Of a DNA stretch of 64,000 bases, positions 8,377-20,148 are shown piece by piece. The stretch spans positions 1,054,001-1,118,000 of the forward strand of contig OZ242210.1 in the NCBI GenBank assembly GCA_965206315.1, given 5' to 3'. The notes beneath the pieces were generated by a model. The model made no database searches. It was given only the letters and a program-made list of their open reading frames with translations, and was not told the DNA's origin. The stretch's first letter is position 1. Every line of letters begins with the position of its first letter. Both the position numbers and the translations under genes were made by a program. The DNA comes from Bin16 sp965206315 (lineage in GTDB: Bacteria > Chloroflexota > Dehalococcoidia > Lucifugimonadales > Australimonadaceae).

Positions 8377-8634
8377 GTGCAGGTATTCGCTGTGTTTGGG
8401 ATGACGGAGAATGGCCCGCAGGTGTTCGCTCGGGCGCAAACACGGTATCCCCAAGACCACAAGAGGATAGATAACACCGCTTTCCTCGTGGCAATACGCG
8501 GCAAGACCACGCAGGATGTTGCGGCTGACCTAGGCGTAGACCGTTCCTATGGGATCGTCGTTGCGATGGATGCCTACTTCGGCTTCCACGACCGAGGTAT
8601 CTGGGAGTGGATCAGTCTGAAGGCTAACTCATGA
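8377..8634 (+). CDS. small hypothetical protein, 85 aa
   Basis: Starts at GTG 8377, with GAGGAGCG about 9 bases upstream. The pattern is strand (VFAVFGM), polar helix, strand (TAFLVAI), helix (TTQDVAADLGV), strand (YGIVVAMDAYFGF), ending in IWEWISLKA. This is a small alternating alpha/beta protein of ferredoxin-like or Cas2-like size, but no catalytic residues are visible and I do not assign a family. It overlaps the next start by 4 bases (ATGA), so the pair is cotranslated. Confidence 0.6.
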   Translation: MQVFAVFGMTENGPQVFARAQTRYPQDHKRIDNTAFLVAIRGKTTQDVAADLGVDRSYGIVVAMDAYFGFHDRGIWEWISLKANS

Positions 8635-8957
8635 CCGAAAGCCATCCCGAAAGCACTCCTCCCACCACCTCCCCCGATACAGGGCAGATGACCCTTTTCC
8701 AGATGCGCATCGACAACAAGTTGGATGGTCTGGACGACAGGATGCGCGACGTGGAGACATCCATTGCCGCACTGAGCGGCACGGTTGAAGCATCTGCCGC
8801 CACGCTCCGCGCCGAGGTCAAGGACGTGCGTGTCGATATGGGTAAAGCAACCCTGAAGGTGGTGCTCTGGCTGGGTGGCATCATAGGGTTGGTGGGAGCC
8901 GGCCTGATCAGCGCCCTCTTCTTTGGCATCTTCAGGCTGGTAGAGGCTGGGGCTTAG
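8631..8957 (+). CDS. membrane-anchored coiled-coil protein, 108 aa
   Basis: Translationally coupled to the gene before (ATGA overlap). A Ser/Thr/Pro-rich head (1-22) is followed by a predicted coiled coil (about 24-78: QMRIDNKLDGLDDRMRDVE and onward) and one C-terminal membrane segment (82-102, VVLWLGGIIGLVGAGLISAL). This architecture fits a tail-anchored protein with a cytoplasmic coiled coil, resembling phage or island coiled-coil proteins. Function unknown. It resembles the 1330-1602 gene in composition but has a membrane segment. Confidence 0.65.
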   Translation: MTESHPESTPPTTSPDTGQMTLFQMRIDNKLDGLDDRMRDVETSIAALSGTVEASAATLRAEVKDVRVDMGKATLKVVLWLGGIIGLVGAGLISALFFGIFRLVEAGA

Positions 8958-9021
8958 GTTCTTCCCGAGTCGCCGTAGACCTGATAGGCTACCCGCCGCA
9001 TTCCACAGCGGAGGATGAAAG

Positions 9022-9345
9022 GTGCCGTCGCTAGATTACAGCCTGTTCAAGAAAGGCCCGCCGAGCCAAGTGACCGCCGACTGCATCGAGGCGGTCAGAC
9101 AGATCAAGGAGGCGACGACGTTCAACATGGGCGAGATAGACTCGTCCCAACTGCAACGCCTTCAGGGCTTGGGCAACACCCGCAAGGTGTTCATCATCTA
9201 CGGCTCGGACAACAAAGAGGATGTGAGAGCCGTGCGTGCTGCGATCAGCCGTGCACTCATGCTGACTACGGGGCGGGCGCGGCCAGGAACACCCTCAGCA
9301 CCACGGCAAGAACAACCGCCGTTCTACCTGTACGTCGCAGTCTAG
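9022..9345 (+). CDS. hypothetical protein with a short Rossmann-like motif, 107 aa
   Basis: Starts at GTG 9022, with GGAGG 8 bases upstream. Residues 50-75 (RKVFIIYGSDNKEDVRAVRA) form a strand-turn-helix like the first strand and helix of the TIR-like nucleotide-binding family (PF10137, usually VFIVHG followed by an acidic residue). The rest of such a domain is missing: after 77 residues the sequence turns Arg/Pro-rich and stops. It is either a small separate protein or a truncated TIR-like gene. The similarity is short and weak. Confidence 0.5.
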   Translation: MPSLDYSLFKKGPPSQVTADCIEAVRQIKEATTFNMGEIDSSQLQRLQGLGNTRKVFIIYGSDNKEDVRAVRAAISRALMLTTGRARPGTPSAPRQEQPPFYLYVAV

Positions 9346-9386
9346 GGGTGTTCGTAAGCACCGTGAACAGTGATCAGAGAACTGGA

Positions 9387-9662
9387 CTAGGTCTGCTCAT
9401 CGCAAGCGTCGCTTGCGCGGTCGGAGCAACAGGGGTCGTGTGTCTCTGCGCTGGACTGGCCGTCTGACCCCCCCTGCCCATCTGACTTCTCCGGCGCGGG
9501 TGAGTCGTTCTCTTCCTCGTCGTCGGGTTGCCAGCCCTCGTCAACCAAATCCATGAGGGGGGACCTGTCGCCGGTAGCCTCGTCGATGAGGCGCTTGGCC
9601 CTGCGGTTGTGTTCCTTGGTCGTCAGATCGACGATGCGTTTGGCGGACTGGTTGATGTCCAT
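9387..9662 (-). CDS. small acidic hypothetical protein, 91 aa
   Basis: ATG 9662 has GGAGG 6 bases upstream; a Met 14 codons earlier lacks such a site. The N-terminal half is helical and charged (MDINQSAKRIVDLTTKEHNRR, then AKRLIDEATGDRS). The C-terminal half is acidic and disordered, with DDEEEND and Gly/Ser-rich stretches and two Cys near the end. No membrane segment. Function unknown. Confidence 0.6.
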   Translation of the reverse strand: MDINQSAKRIVDLTTKEHNRRAKRLIDEATGDRSPLMDLVDEGWQPDDEEENDSPAPEKSDGQGGSDGQSSAETHDPCCSDRASDACDEQT

Positions 9663-9760
9663 GGTGCCCCTCCGAGGCCGGGGTCTTCCCGAGTGACGCT
9701 TCATGAGCTAGACGCCCATTTGCCGGTAGGGTAACCCATGCTCTGCCGACACCTCCTAAA

Positions 9761-9794
9761 GGTGGGGCAGGGTCTAACTCAACCCTGCCCCACC
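9761..9794. terminator. strong hairpin before the rRNA region
   Basis: A perfect 13-bp stem (9761-9773 with 9782-9794, GGTGGGGCAGGGT) and 8-base loop. No gene ends within 100 bases on the plus strand, but it would isolate the 16S promoters from upstream transcription. Confidence 0.6.
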
Positions 9795-9884
9795 CCCACC
9801 CATGACCCCCCTCAGGGGCACCTCCGAGGTTCGCGTAAGCCTAACGACAAGGCCGCTCTCGGTCAAGCGTTGGTGGTTACCCTC

Positions 9885-10000
9885 TTGACATTATGGGGCA
9901 GAAAGCCAATTCTGGGCTACTCGTAATCACTCCTAGATTCAAAGTGATGCACTACCAGTGAGTGATTCCGCTTGACAGGCGAGGTGCCGTCGTCTAGTCT
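9885..10000 (+). promoter_or_regulatory. tandem promoters of the 16S rRNA gene
   Basis: Two TTGACA boxes lie ahead of the 16S gene. Upstream: TTGACA 9885-9890 with a weak AATTCT 17 bases on (9908-9913). Downstream: TTGACA 9972-9977, 17-base spacer, TAGTCT 9995-10000, which would start RNA near 10007. Tandem promoters are usual for rRNA genes. Confidence 0.65.
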
Positions 10001-10041
10001 AGGCAGGTTCCCTCTCGTGAGGAGGGGTGGCACCTTAACAA

Positions 10042-10060
10042 GTGAATAGTGGAAGGAAAG
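10042..10060 (+). other. pre-16S processing stem, 5' arm
   Basis: These 19 bases are perfectly complementary to 11772-11790, so the 16S precursor closes into a long stem of the kind RNase III cuts. The tRNA-Ile lies outside the stem. A separate small hairpin (10106-10112 with 10116-10122) lies just before the mature 5' end. Confidence 0.8.
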
Positions 10061-10128
10061 CGCCGCGTGCCCCTTTGGGGGGTACGCACCCTGTCAAGGA
10101 AAAACGGGTCTCTGAGAGACCCACAACT

Positions 10129-11631
<1,503 letters not shown>

Positions 11632-11771
11632 GGGAGCCCCTTTATTGGGAACCCCAGGTCGGTCCGCTCGGAGAGACCGGCCCGCGCCGGACGATCGGTC
11701 GAGCTTCTGCTCCCTCGTCCCGGCAACGGCGGCCTCATCCCCTCCTCGCGAGGGTCCGGCGGCAACCAAGT

Positions 11772-11790
11772 CTTTCCTTCCACTATTCAC
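11772..11790 (+). other. pre-16S processing stem, 3' arm
   Basis: Perfect 19-base complement of 10042-10060; see that entry. Confidence 0.8.
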
Positions 11791-11810
11791 GGGTTAAGGC
11801 GCCTGAGCAC

Positions 11811-11840
11811 AGAGAGACCAGCCCCGTGGCTGGTCTCTCT
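11811..11840 (+). terminator. terminator of the 16S transcript
   Basis: A 13-bp perfect stem (11811-11823 with 11828-11840, AGAGAGACCAGCC) with a 4-base loop, followed by a pyrimidine-rich CATTCTC. It falls between the 16S processing stem and the tRNA-Ile, so the tRNA is probably transcribed on its own. Confidence 0.7.
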
Positions 11841-11854
11841 CATTCTCGGGGCGG

Positions 11855-11860
11855 TATACT
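11855..11860 (+). promoter_or_regulatory. probable -10 box of tRNA-Ile
   Basis: TATACT ends 12 bases before the mature tRNA start. No good -35 box is visible at the usual distance, where the terminator stem lies. Confidence 0.4.
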
Positions 11861-11872
11861 CGCCGGGCGCGT

Positions 11873-11949
11873 GGGCCACTAGCTCAGTCGGTTAGAGCGC
11901 AGTCCTGATAAGACTGAGGTCCCTGGTTCGATTCCAGGGTGGCCCACCA
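11873..11949 (+). tRNA. tRNA-Ile(GAT)
   Basis: A complete 77-nt cloverleaf: acceptor GGGCCAC with GTGGCCC, D-stem GCTC with GAGC, anticodon loop CTGATAA giving GAT, T-stem CCTGG with CCAGG around TTCGATT, and encoded CCA. It follows the 16S gene as in common rRNA spacers, but no 23S follows. Confidence 0.97.
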
Positions 11950-11977
11950 ACTTCTCTTCACCTTCCTTAAACACCAG

Positions 11978-12001
11978 AGGGGAGGCCGTACGGCCTCCCC
12001 T
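11978..12001. terminator. bidirectional terminator of tRNA-Ile and katG
   Basis: A 24-base perfect palindrome (AGGGGAGGCCG, TA, and its complement) between the tRNA and the convergent katG stop at 12035. Each side has a few T residues. Confidence 0.65.
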
Positions 12002-12034
12002 CCTGCATGCCTGTCACTGTTGCAGGGCTTCTGC

Positions 12035-14158
<2,124 letters not shown>

Positions 14159-14223
14159 ATCACCCCTCCTGCAATTTTCTGAAGTATCGCGCGGTCTCCC
14201 AAGACCGTGGCGCGCCGAGGCGC

Positions 14224-14251
14224 ATTGTAGCCTCAAACGCCGACGTGTAAA
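14224..14251 (-). promoter_or_regulatory. candidate katG promoter
   Basis: On the minus strand, TTTACA (14251-14246) and TACAAT (14229-14224) are 16 bases apart. The predicted leader is about 58 bases long. Confidence 0.45.
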
Positions 14252-14363
14252 AGGGGAAGGACACCCCCCTGCTCGTATGAAGGAGGCTCTCTGCGCTCGG
14301 ACTTGCCGCGCGGTGTAAGATGCCCGCAGTCCACCGCCGGTACTACCTCCAGCCAGGAGCGGC

Positions 14364-15650
14364 ATGCAGGCCACCGTCAAGTCCGTTCTCCAACGTTACA
14401 CCGTAGCGCTGCAATACCGGGACTTCCGCTGGATCTGGCTGGGCAGCGTGGGCGGACAGTCGGCCTACTGGGCCCTCATCGTCGCGCGCGGCATCTTTGT
14501 ACTTCAAGAGACCGGCTCCTCGACACAGGTAGGCGTCACGACGTTCGTTGCGATGGCGCCCCGCTTCATCCTGCCCCCGCTCACAGGCTACCTGGCGGAC
14601 CGCTTCGACCGCCGGGCCGTGCTCGCCACAGCCTACGTCCTTCAACTCTCGCACGCCGTCGTTCTGGCTGCGCTCGCCCTGACCGGCATGCTGGAAGTGT
14701 GGCACGTCGTGTTGCTGGCGCTGCTCAACGGCAGCTTCCGGACGTTCCAGATGACGGCGACGCAGACGCTCATCCCGAACGTGGTGCCGCGAGAGCACTG
14801 GCTCAACGCGATGGCGATGAACCAGGTATCGCAGCAGGGTTCCCGCCTGTTCGGGCCAGGACTCATCGCTCCCGCGCTGTTGCTGTTCGACGTGAGTGTC
14901 GCGTTCCTCGTGAGCACGACCTTCTACTTCGTCGGCATCGCCGCCATCCTTTCGGTACGCACCCGGTCGACCGGCGAGCTGACCCGCGGTTCACGGATAG
15001 GAGCGAGCCTCTGGGCCGCGATGCGCTACGCGTGGTTGGACCCGCAACTGAGAGCACTCTTCATCCTCATAGCGCTGCACTGCTCGATCACGATGTCGTT
15101 CGAGTCGATGTTGCCAGCACTGGCCCAAGACTTCCTGGGCGACGTCGATTCAAGCGGCTACCTGATGATGGGCGTCGGTGCGGGCGCACTGGTCGGGGTG
15201 ATGGGCATCGCGGGGGTGCGGAGCGCGTTGGGCCGAGGAAGACTGCTATTGGTAACGGGCGTTGTCAGTGGGGTCTCGATGTTGCTGCTGGCGACAGCGA
15301 GCAGCACAACCCTGGCGCTGCTGGGCGCCGCAGCGATGGGCGGCTCCCAGGCGGCCTTCATGGCGATCGGCGGTGCGATGGTACAGTCCCTCGCCCCGGA
15401 TCGCATGCGCGGCAGAATCAGCGGGCTGAACCAGATCAACATCGGCGGGACCATGGCGGTGATGAACCTCGTAAACGGGTTCGCGGCGGATCGATTCGGC
15501 ACTACCGACGTGCTACTTGTGCTTGGGCTGGGCTTCACCATCGTCGTGGTTGTCAGCCTGGCTGTGAGCGGCACGCTGCGCGGCATCTACCGGGGCGAAC
15601 TGGACGTGCCGGACAGAGAGGAAGAGAGAAAGGACAGCAGCCTCCGCTGA
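14364..15650 (+). CDS. MFS transporter, MFS_3/enterobactin-exporter type
   Basis: A 428-aa inner-membrane protein with about 12 hydrophobic segments. ATG 14364 has AGGAG 5 bases upstream. The loop after the second segment has the MFS motif-A-like LADRFDRRAVL, and the second half has DRMRGRISGLNQINIGG, typical of the MFS_3 group that includes EntS-like exporters. The substrate cannot be told from the sequence. It is divergent from katG and convergent with the substrate-binding lipoprotein gene. The last 25 residues are polar and cytoplasmic. Confidence 0.85.
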   Translation: MQATVKSVLQRYTVALQYRDFRWIWLGSVGGQSAYWALIVARGIFVLQETGSSTQVGVTTFVAMAPRFILPPLTGYLADRFDRRAVLATAYVLQLSHAVVLAALALTGMLEVWHVVLLALLNGSFRTFQMTATQTLIPNVVPREHWLNAMAMNQVSQQGSRLFGPGLIAPALLLFDVSVAFLVSTTFYFVGIAAILSVRTRSTGELTRGSRIGASLWAAMRYAWLDPQLRALFILIALHCSITMSFESMLPALAQDFLGDVDSSGYLMMGVGAGALVGVMGIAGVRSALGRGRLLLVTGVVSGVSMLLLATASSTTLALLGAAAMGGSQAAFMAIGGAMVQSLAPDRMRGRISGLNQINIGGTMAVMNLVNGFAADRFGTTDVLLVLGLGFTIVVVVSLAVSGTLRGIYRGELDVPDREEERKDSSLR

Positions 15651-15677
15651 GCCCGCATTGCTTCTATCCGCCGCCGT

Positions 15678-17813
15678 TCACTCGATAGGCGCGAGCGTTA
15701 TCCCCACCACATCCGGCTGGCCGAACGCGTTCATCCGGAAGCCCTGCACGCGTGGGCGCACGAGTGCGTAGTCGTTGACGTGGAAGAGCGGGAAGAGGCC
15801 CGCTTCATCGATCAACAGCTGCTCCGCCTCGCCGTACATGCGCAGCCGGGTCTCGCGGTCGCGCTCGGTTCGCGCGCCCTCTATCAGACTGTCGAAACGG
15901 TCGTTCACGTACTTGCCGTCGAGGATGTGCGAATGCAGCAGCAGGTCGAGGAAGTTCTCCGGGTCGGGGTAGTCCGCAACCCAGCCGGCGTGCCAGAGGT
16001 CCCCCACGACGTTCTCCAGCGAGTAGTAGTAGACATCCGTCTCGTGCAACTCCACCTCAACGTTGACGCCAAGCTCTGCCTGCCACGCCGCAATCATGAA
16101 CTGAACCATCTCCGAAGGTTCACCGTCCCTATCCACGGCGCTGAACACAACCTCTGGGAAGTCTTCGGCGTACTTCGACCCGGCAAGCAACTGCCGTGCG
16201 CCTTCCGGGTCGTACGGAACGCCGTGCAGGGATTCCGAGTAGCCCGGCATGCCCGGCGGCAGAAGCCCTTTCGCGAGTTCCACGTTCCCGTCGTAGACGA
16301 CTTCTATCAGCCGCTCGCGGTCGAGCGCCATCAGGAAGGCGCGGCGCACATCGGGGTCGTCAAACGGCGGTTGTGCGCCGTCGACCCCCGCGTAGTACGT
16401 CGTGAGCTGCGGGAACTCGGTGAGTTGAGCACTCAATGTCTCGCTCTCGCGTATCGAATCGAGCGAGCGGGCACCGACGGGTATCGCGTCCCAAGCGTCC
16501 GAGAGGTACATCGCAAGCCCGCTGACGCCGGGCAAGGCGGCCAGAGGCGAGACTACGTACTCCAACGATGCCGGCCTGTGGTAGCCGTCGAAACGCTGAA
16601 GGACGACCACCTCTTCCCTTTCCCATCGGGCCAGCCGGTAGGGACCGGAGCCGTTGATATCAGGGTTCATCCACCAGTCGAAACCGAGAGGTTCGACGGT
16701 GCGGCGGTCGACGACGGCGCCGGATGGATACGTCAGCTTGGCCAGGAAGTACTCCTTCGGCTCATCTATCGTGATGCGGACGGTGCGCTCGTCCACGACC
16801 TCCACGCCGGAGACTTCCTCCGTTTCGCCATTCAGTTTTTCGACAACCCCCACGATGTCGCCGAGGTAGGAGTGGGCCGTCTCGCTGTGGAGCGCAGGGT
16901 CGGCGGCGCGCTCTATCGAGTACTTGAAGTCTTCGGCGGTGATGGGGGTCCCGTCATGGAACGCTATGCGGTCGCGCAGGGTGAACGTGTAGACCACGCC
17001 TGCATCGTCGACCTCCCAACTCTCGGCAAGGTCGGGTTCGATGCCGGAGTCGCTCGTTATCCGGACAAGGCCGCTGAACAGGCTCGTCACGAAGAAGTGG
17101 GAGGTCGTCTCCCTGGCGATGGCCGGGTCGAGCGTGGTGGGCTCTCCGAGCGGCATGGTGAATGCGCTGTCGCGCGGCACGCCGTAAGGCTCAGGAGGGA
17201 AGCTCCTGAAGCTCGCCAGCATGGTGTCTATCGTCTCCTCCTGCCGCTCGACCTCAGCCAGCGGTGCTATGACCACCAACAGGTAGAGCAACTCGCCGCG
17301 TTGCATCACCTGCACACGCCGCACGTCGGTGCCGCCCTCCACTTCGTAGAGGATGTCTGCGCGCTCGGCCGTTGTGCCGTCGTCCAGCGTCACGGCGCCG
17401 GTGCGCTCCACGCGCGGGGCCCCTTCCTCCGGCGTGAGCAACGTGATGACCGCCTCCATCTGCTCGCTCAGCGACCCTGCGGTTGCCTGCTCCGCGAGCA
17501 GCAACATGCGCGAGACCCCTTCGCCGTCCTGGACGACCAACCACGCGCCCTCTCCGCCGGTCGGTGTTATCGACCACTGAGCGGGGTAGTAGAGCGATAC
17601 TCCCAGTTCCTGGCTCACGAACGGGACGAACCCCTCGGGCACCGGGTCGGGAGCTGGGGTTGGCGTTGCCGTCGGCTCCGGAGTTGCCGTGGAGGTTGCC
17701 GTTGGGGTCGGGGTTGGCGTGGGTACCGGCGTTGCAGGCGGCTCCGGCTCTCCGGAGCAGGCGGCAAGCGCCAGCGCGAGCAGCAACAGGACAGGCACGA
17801 GGGCACGTTTCAT
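15678..17813 (-). CDS. peptide-type ABC substrate-binding lipoprotein with extra N-terminal domain
   Basis: A 711-aa lipoprotein: signal ending LALAAC, Cys19 lipidated, then a Thr/Pro repeat (about 24-60). Residues 62-205 form a separate domain (LGVSLYYPAQWSI, ending IDTMLASFR) like the PsbP/DcrB-type domains of bacterial lipoproteins. Residues 210-711 are a family-5 (oligopeptide/nickel) binding protein: TTLDPAIA near its start, AESWEVDDAGVVYTFTLRD, FKYSIERAADP, and a typical C-terminal LADPENFL-like segment. The family is usually 500-600 aa, so the fusion is notable. No permease or ATPase gene is adjacent. ATG 17813 is chosen because the signal peptide starts there; its ribosome site is weak. 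Confidence 0.9.
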   Translation of the reverse strand: MKRALVPVLLLLALALAACSGEPEPPATPVPTPTPTPTATSTATPEPTATPTPAPDPVPEGFVPFVSQELGVSLYYPAQWSITPTGGEGAWLVVQDGEGVSRMLLLAEQATAGSLSEQMEAVITLLTPEEGAPRVERTGAVTLDDGTTAERADILYEVEGGTDVRRVQVMQRGELLYLLVVIAPLAEVERQEETIDTMLASFRSFPPEPYGVPRDSAFTMPLGEPTTLDPAIARETTSHFFVTSLFSGLVRITSDSGIEPDLAESWEVDDAGVVYTFTLRDRIAFHDGTPITAEDFKYSIERAADPALHSETAHSYLGDIVGVVEKLNGETEEVSGVEVVDERTVRITIDEPKEYFLAKLTYPSGAVVDRRTVEPLGFDWWMNPDINGSGPYRLARWEREEVVVLQRFDGYHRPASLEYVVSPLAALPGVSGLAMYLSDAWDAIPVGARSLDSIRESETLSAQLTEFPQLTTYYAGVDGAQPPFDDPDVRRAFLMALDRERLIEVVYDGNVELAKGLLPPGMPGYSESLHGVPYDPEGARQLLAGSKYAEDFPEVVFSAVDRDGEPSEMVQFMIAAWQAELGVNVEVELHETDVYYYSLENVVGDLWHAGWVADYPDPENFLDLLLHSHILDGKYVNDRFDSLIEGARTERDRETRLRMYGEAEQLLIDEAGLFPLFHVNDYALVRPRVQGFRMNAFGQPDVVGITLAPIE

Positions 17814-17919
17814 CGAGGAGAGTCTCCAGAGGTGATATACGAGTGCGCCTCCAGTATGACGGCGCACTCGGAATTCTAGCACTCTCAACACAGGTTACGT
17901 CCGGGACTCGGGGAGGGCT

Positions 17920-19021
17920 CTATTCGCCTTCCACGCTGGAAAGCAGGCAGGCGCGCATGAAGCCCTCCAGCTCACCATCGAGGACGAGATCGGGGTTCGT
18001 GGACTCGAAACCGGTGCGGTGGTCCTTCACCATCTTGTACGGGTGGAGCACGTAGCTCCTGATCTGGCTCCCCCATCCCGCAGATACATGCTCGCCCTTG
18101 AGCGCCGCCCGCTCCTCTGCACGCCTGCGCATCTCGACCTCCATGAGCCGTGCCCGGAGGATCTTCATCGCCACTTCGCGGTTCTGGAGCTGCGAGCGCT
18201 CGTTCTGGCAGGAGACCACAATGCCCGACGGTATGTGCCGGATGCGGACGGCCGTAGAGTTCTTCTGCACGTGCTGGCCGCCTGCCCCGCTCGCCTTGAA
18301 GACGTCCATCTCGATGTCGTCCGGGTTGATCTGCACGGCCACGTTGTCTTCCGCTTCCGGCAGCACCTCTACAAGCGCGAACGACGTATGGCGCGCGTGC
18401 GCCGCGTCGAACGGTGAGAGGCGCACGAGCCGGTGTACGCCGCGCTCCGTCTTCGCGTAGCCGTACGCGTAGTCCCCGGAGATCTCCAGCGTCGCGCTCT
18501 TGACGCCTGCCTCCTCCCCGGCGGAGAGGTCCAGGACCTGCGCCTTGAAGCCGCTCTGCGCCGCCCAGCGCGTGTACATGCGCAGCAGCATCTCGGTCCA
18601 GTCCTGCGCGTCCGTGCCGCCTTCGCGGGCGTGGATGGCGAGTATCGCGCTGCGGTCGTCGTACTCGCCGGAGAGCACCAGCAGCAACTCCCGTTGCTCC
18701 GCCTCGGCGAAGATGGCCGCGCTCTCCTCCGCGAGCTCCTCTGCCATCGAAGCATCGTCCGCCTCGATGGCCATCTCCAGCAGTTCGACGGTGGAGCGGA
18801 TGCGGGACTCGAAGCTGCGCCAGCCGTCGACAGAGGCGCGAAGGCGCGAGAGCCGCTGCATGGCGGCCTGCGCACGCTCCGGGTCGTCCCAGAGATCAGG
18901 AGCGGCTGACTGCTCCTCTAACCGTTCGAGTTCCGCTTCCTGGCCGGGGAGGTCAAAGCCGCACCATGATGCCGGCGATATGCCCGGCAAGATCGGTGAG
19001 GCGCTGTCGAAGTTCTTCCAT
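17920..19021 (-). CDS. prfB: peptide chain release factor 2, programmed +1 frameshift
   Basis: Releases finished proteins at UGA and UAA codons. The gene is read in two frames: 22 codons from ATG 19021 (MEELRQRL and on) reach CTT TGA C at 18958-18953; skipping T18955 joins 17920-18954. The product has 366 residues, against 365 in E. coli. The RF2 anticodon-like SPF lies in RLSPFD, and GGQ in SGAGGQHVQKNS. The site is the classical prfB one, where slow decoding of the in-frame UGA lets the ribosome slip +1, so RF2 controls its own level. The usual upstream Shine-Dalgarno-like stimulator is weak here. GGAGG lies about 12 bases before the ATG. Confidence 0.95.
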
Positions 19022-19133
19022 CAGGTCTGTTCCCTCCCAAAAGCCAGCGGGTTCACTCGTCATTCTACCATCCGAGCAGGACCCTTCTGTGATGGACGAG
19101 GCTCGGCCGCCTGTGCTACGCTCGCTGCACGGC

Positions 19134-19210
19134 CGGGGTGTGGCGCAGTCCGGAAGCGCACCTGCATGGGGTGCAGGGGGCCGTTGGTTCAAATCCAATC
19201 ACCCCGACCA
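19134..19210 (+). tRNA. tRNA-Pro(GGG)
   Basis: A complete 77-nt cloverleaf: acceptor CGGGGTG with CACCCCG, D-stem GCGC with GCGC, anticodon loop ATGGGGT giving GGG, anticodon stem CCTGC with GCAGG, T-stem GTTGG with CCAAT (one G-T pair), and encoded CCA. It ends 24 bases before the start of the nitroreductase gene, so the two may share a transcript. Confidence 0.95.
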
Positions 19211-19234
19211 TTTTCACCCTTCACCGGAGAACAC

Positions 19235-19663
19235 ATGACTACGTCCGGCGGCGGCAAGCCTGCGTGGGTGCTGGAACACCTGGAACGCTACATCGCGACT
19301 GACGGCGAGGACGGCCACATGTGGCGGGGCACGCCCACGCTCCTCCTTACGACAACGGGCCGTAAGTCCGGCAGGGAGATCACGACGCCGCTCATCTACG
19401 GCACGCATGAGGGCAACTGCATCGTCGTAGCCTCGCGCGGCGGCGCTCCGGACCACCCGCAGTGGTACTACAACCTCAGCGCCAACGCGTCCGTGCGCGT
19501 ACAGGTGGCCGCCGACAGGTTCGACGCCACCGCCCGCACCGCCAGCCCCGATGAGAAGCCCGAACTGTGGCAGCTCATGGCCGGCATCTACCCGCCCTAT
19601 GACGAGTACCAGGCGAAGACCGAACGGGCTATCCCCGTCGTCATCCTGGAGCGCGCCGGGTAG
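19235..19663 (+). CDS. deazaflavin (F420)-dependent nitroreductase-family protein
   Basis: A 142-aa cytoplasmic protein of the DDN/DUF385 type. ATG 19235 has GGAGA 6 bases upstream; longer in-frame extensions run through the tRNA. Family marks: PTLLLTTTGRKSGREITTPLIYG near the start, VVASRGGAPDHPQWYYNLSANASV in the middle, and ERAIPVVILERAG at the end. Members reduce nitro or quinone groups with coenzyme F420, and their presence implies the host makes F420. A perfect terminator follows. Confidence 0.9.
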   Translation: MTTSGGGKPAWVLEHLERYIATDGEDGHMWRGTPTLLLTTTGRKSGREITTPLIYGTHEGNCIVVASRGGAPDHPQWYYNLSANASVRVQVAADRFDATARTASPDEKPELWQLMAGIYPPYDEYQAKTERAIPVVILERAG

Positions 19664-19690
19664 CCTGCATAGCAAGACCGCGTTCACGAA

Positions 19691-19724
19691 GAGAGGCCGG
19701 TACATCGTTACCGGCCTCTCTTAT
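19691..19724 (+). terminator. intrinsic terminator of the nitroreductase gene
   Basis: A perfect 12-bp stem (19691-19702 with 19709-19720, GAGAGGCCGGTA) and 6-base loop, followed by TTAT, 28 bases after the stop. Confidence 0.8.
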
Positions 19725-19760
19725 AGTGTTGCCTCGGATCGATGCTGACGTGGATGCGGG

Positions 19761-20072
19761 TCAGGCCGCGAGCGGCATCGTCTGCATCCTGCGGAGCGCC
19801 CGGTGCACGGTACGCACACTGATCCCGAACCTGCTCGCCACTTCGAAAACGTGCAGGTTCTCGTACTGGTAGGCCCACGCGATCTCCTCGTCCCGCTCCC
19901 GCAGTTTGTAGGCCTGGTACCAGGCAGGGTCATCGAACTTACAGCGCGGAAGAGGGCAGTCCAGACACGACATCGACGCCTCACAGCCGGTGTCGGTGTA
20001 GCGCATCTGCTCGGGCAGCCCGTCCATGACTGGTTCGTCGCGCCTTCGTCCTGACTTCGTGTAGATGCTCAT
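19761..20072 (-). CDS. Cys-rich helix-turn-helix protein, second gene of the LexA-type operon
   Basis: A 103-aa protein. ATG 20072 has GGAGGA 6 bases upstream; in-frame extensions to 20444 lie inside the gene upstream. Cys30, 36, 39 and 44 (C-x5-C-x2-C-x4-C, with SCLDCPLPRC) could hold a zinc ion or an iron-sulfur cluster. The last 30 residues form a helix-turn-helix (FEVASRFGISVRTVHRALRRM). It starts 76 bases after the terminase-like gene in the same direction and has no obvious promoter of its own, so it is probably cotranscribed and LexA-controlled. It may be a small regulator; its target is unknown. Confidence 0.75.
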   Translation of the reverse strand: MSIYTKSGRRRDEPVMDGLPEQMRYTDTGCEASMSCLDCPLPRCKFDDPAWYQAYKLRERDEEIAWAYQYENLHVFEVASRFGISVRTVHRALRRMQTMPLAA

Positions 20073-20148
20073 CGCTTCCTCCTTCTGGTCATTCCGTCTC
20101 ATAACGGCTATCCATGCGTTCTCGGATCCATGGGTCCAGGCAACACCC

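Noticed and set aside
9363..9467. 34-codon frame with one hydrophobic helix (GTG start)
   Set aside because: Overlaps the better supported minus-strand gene 9387-9662 and has no clear ribosome site.
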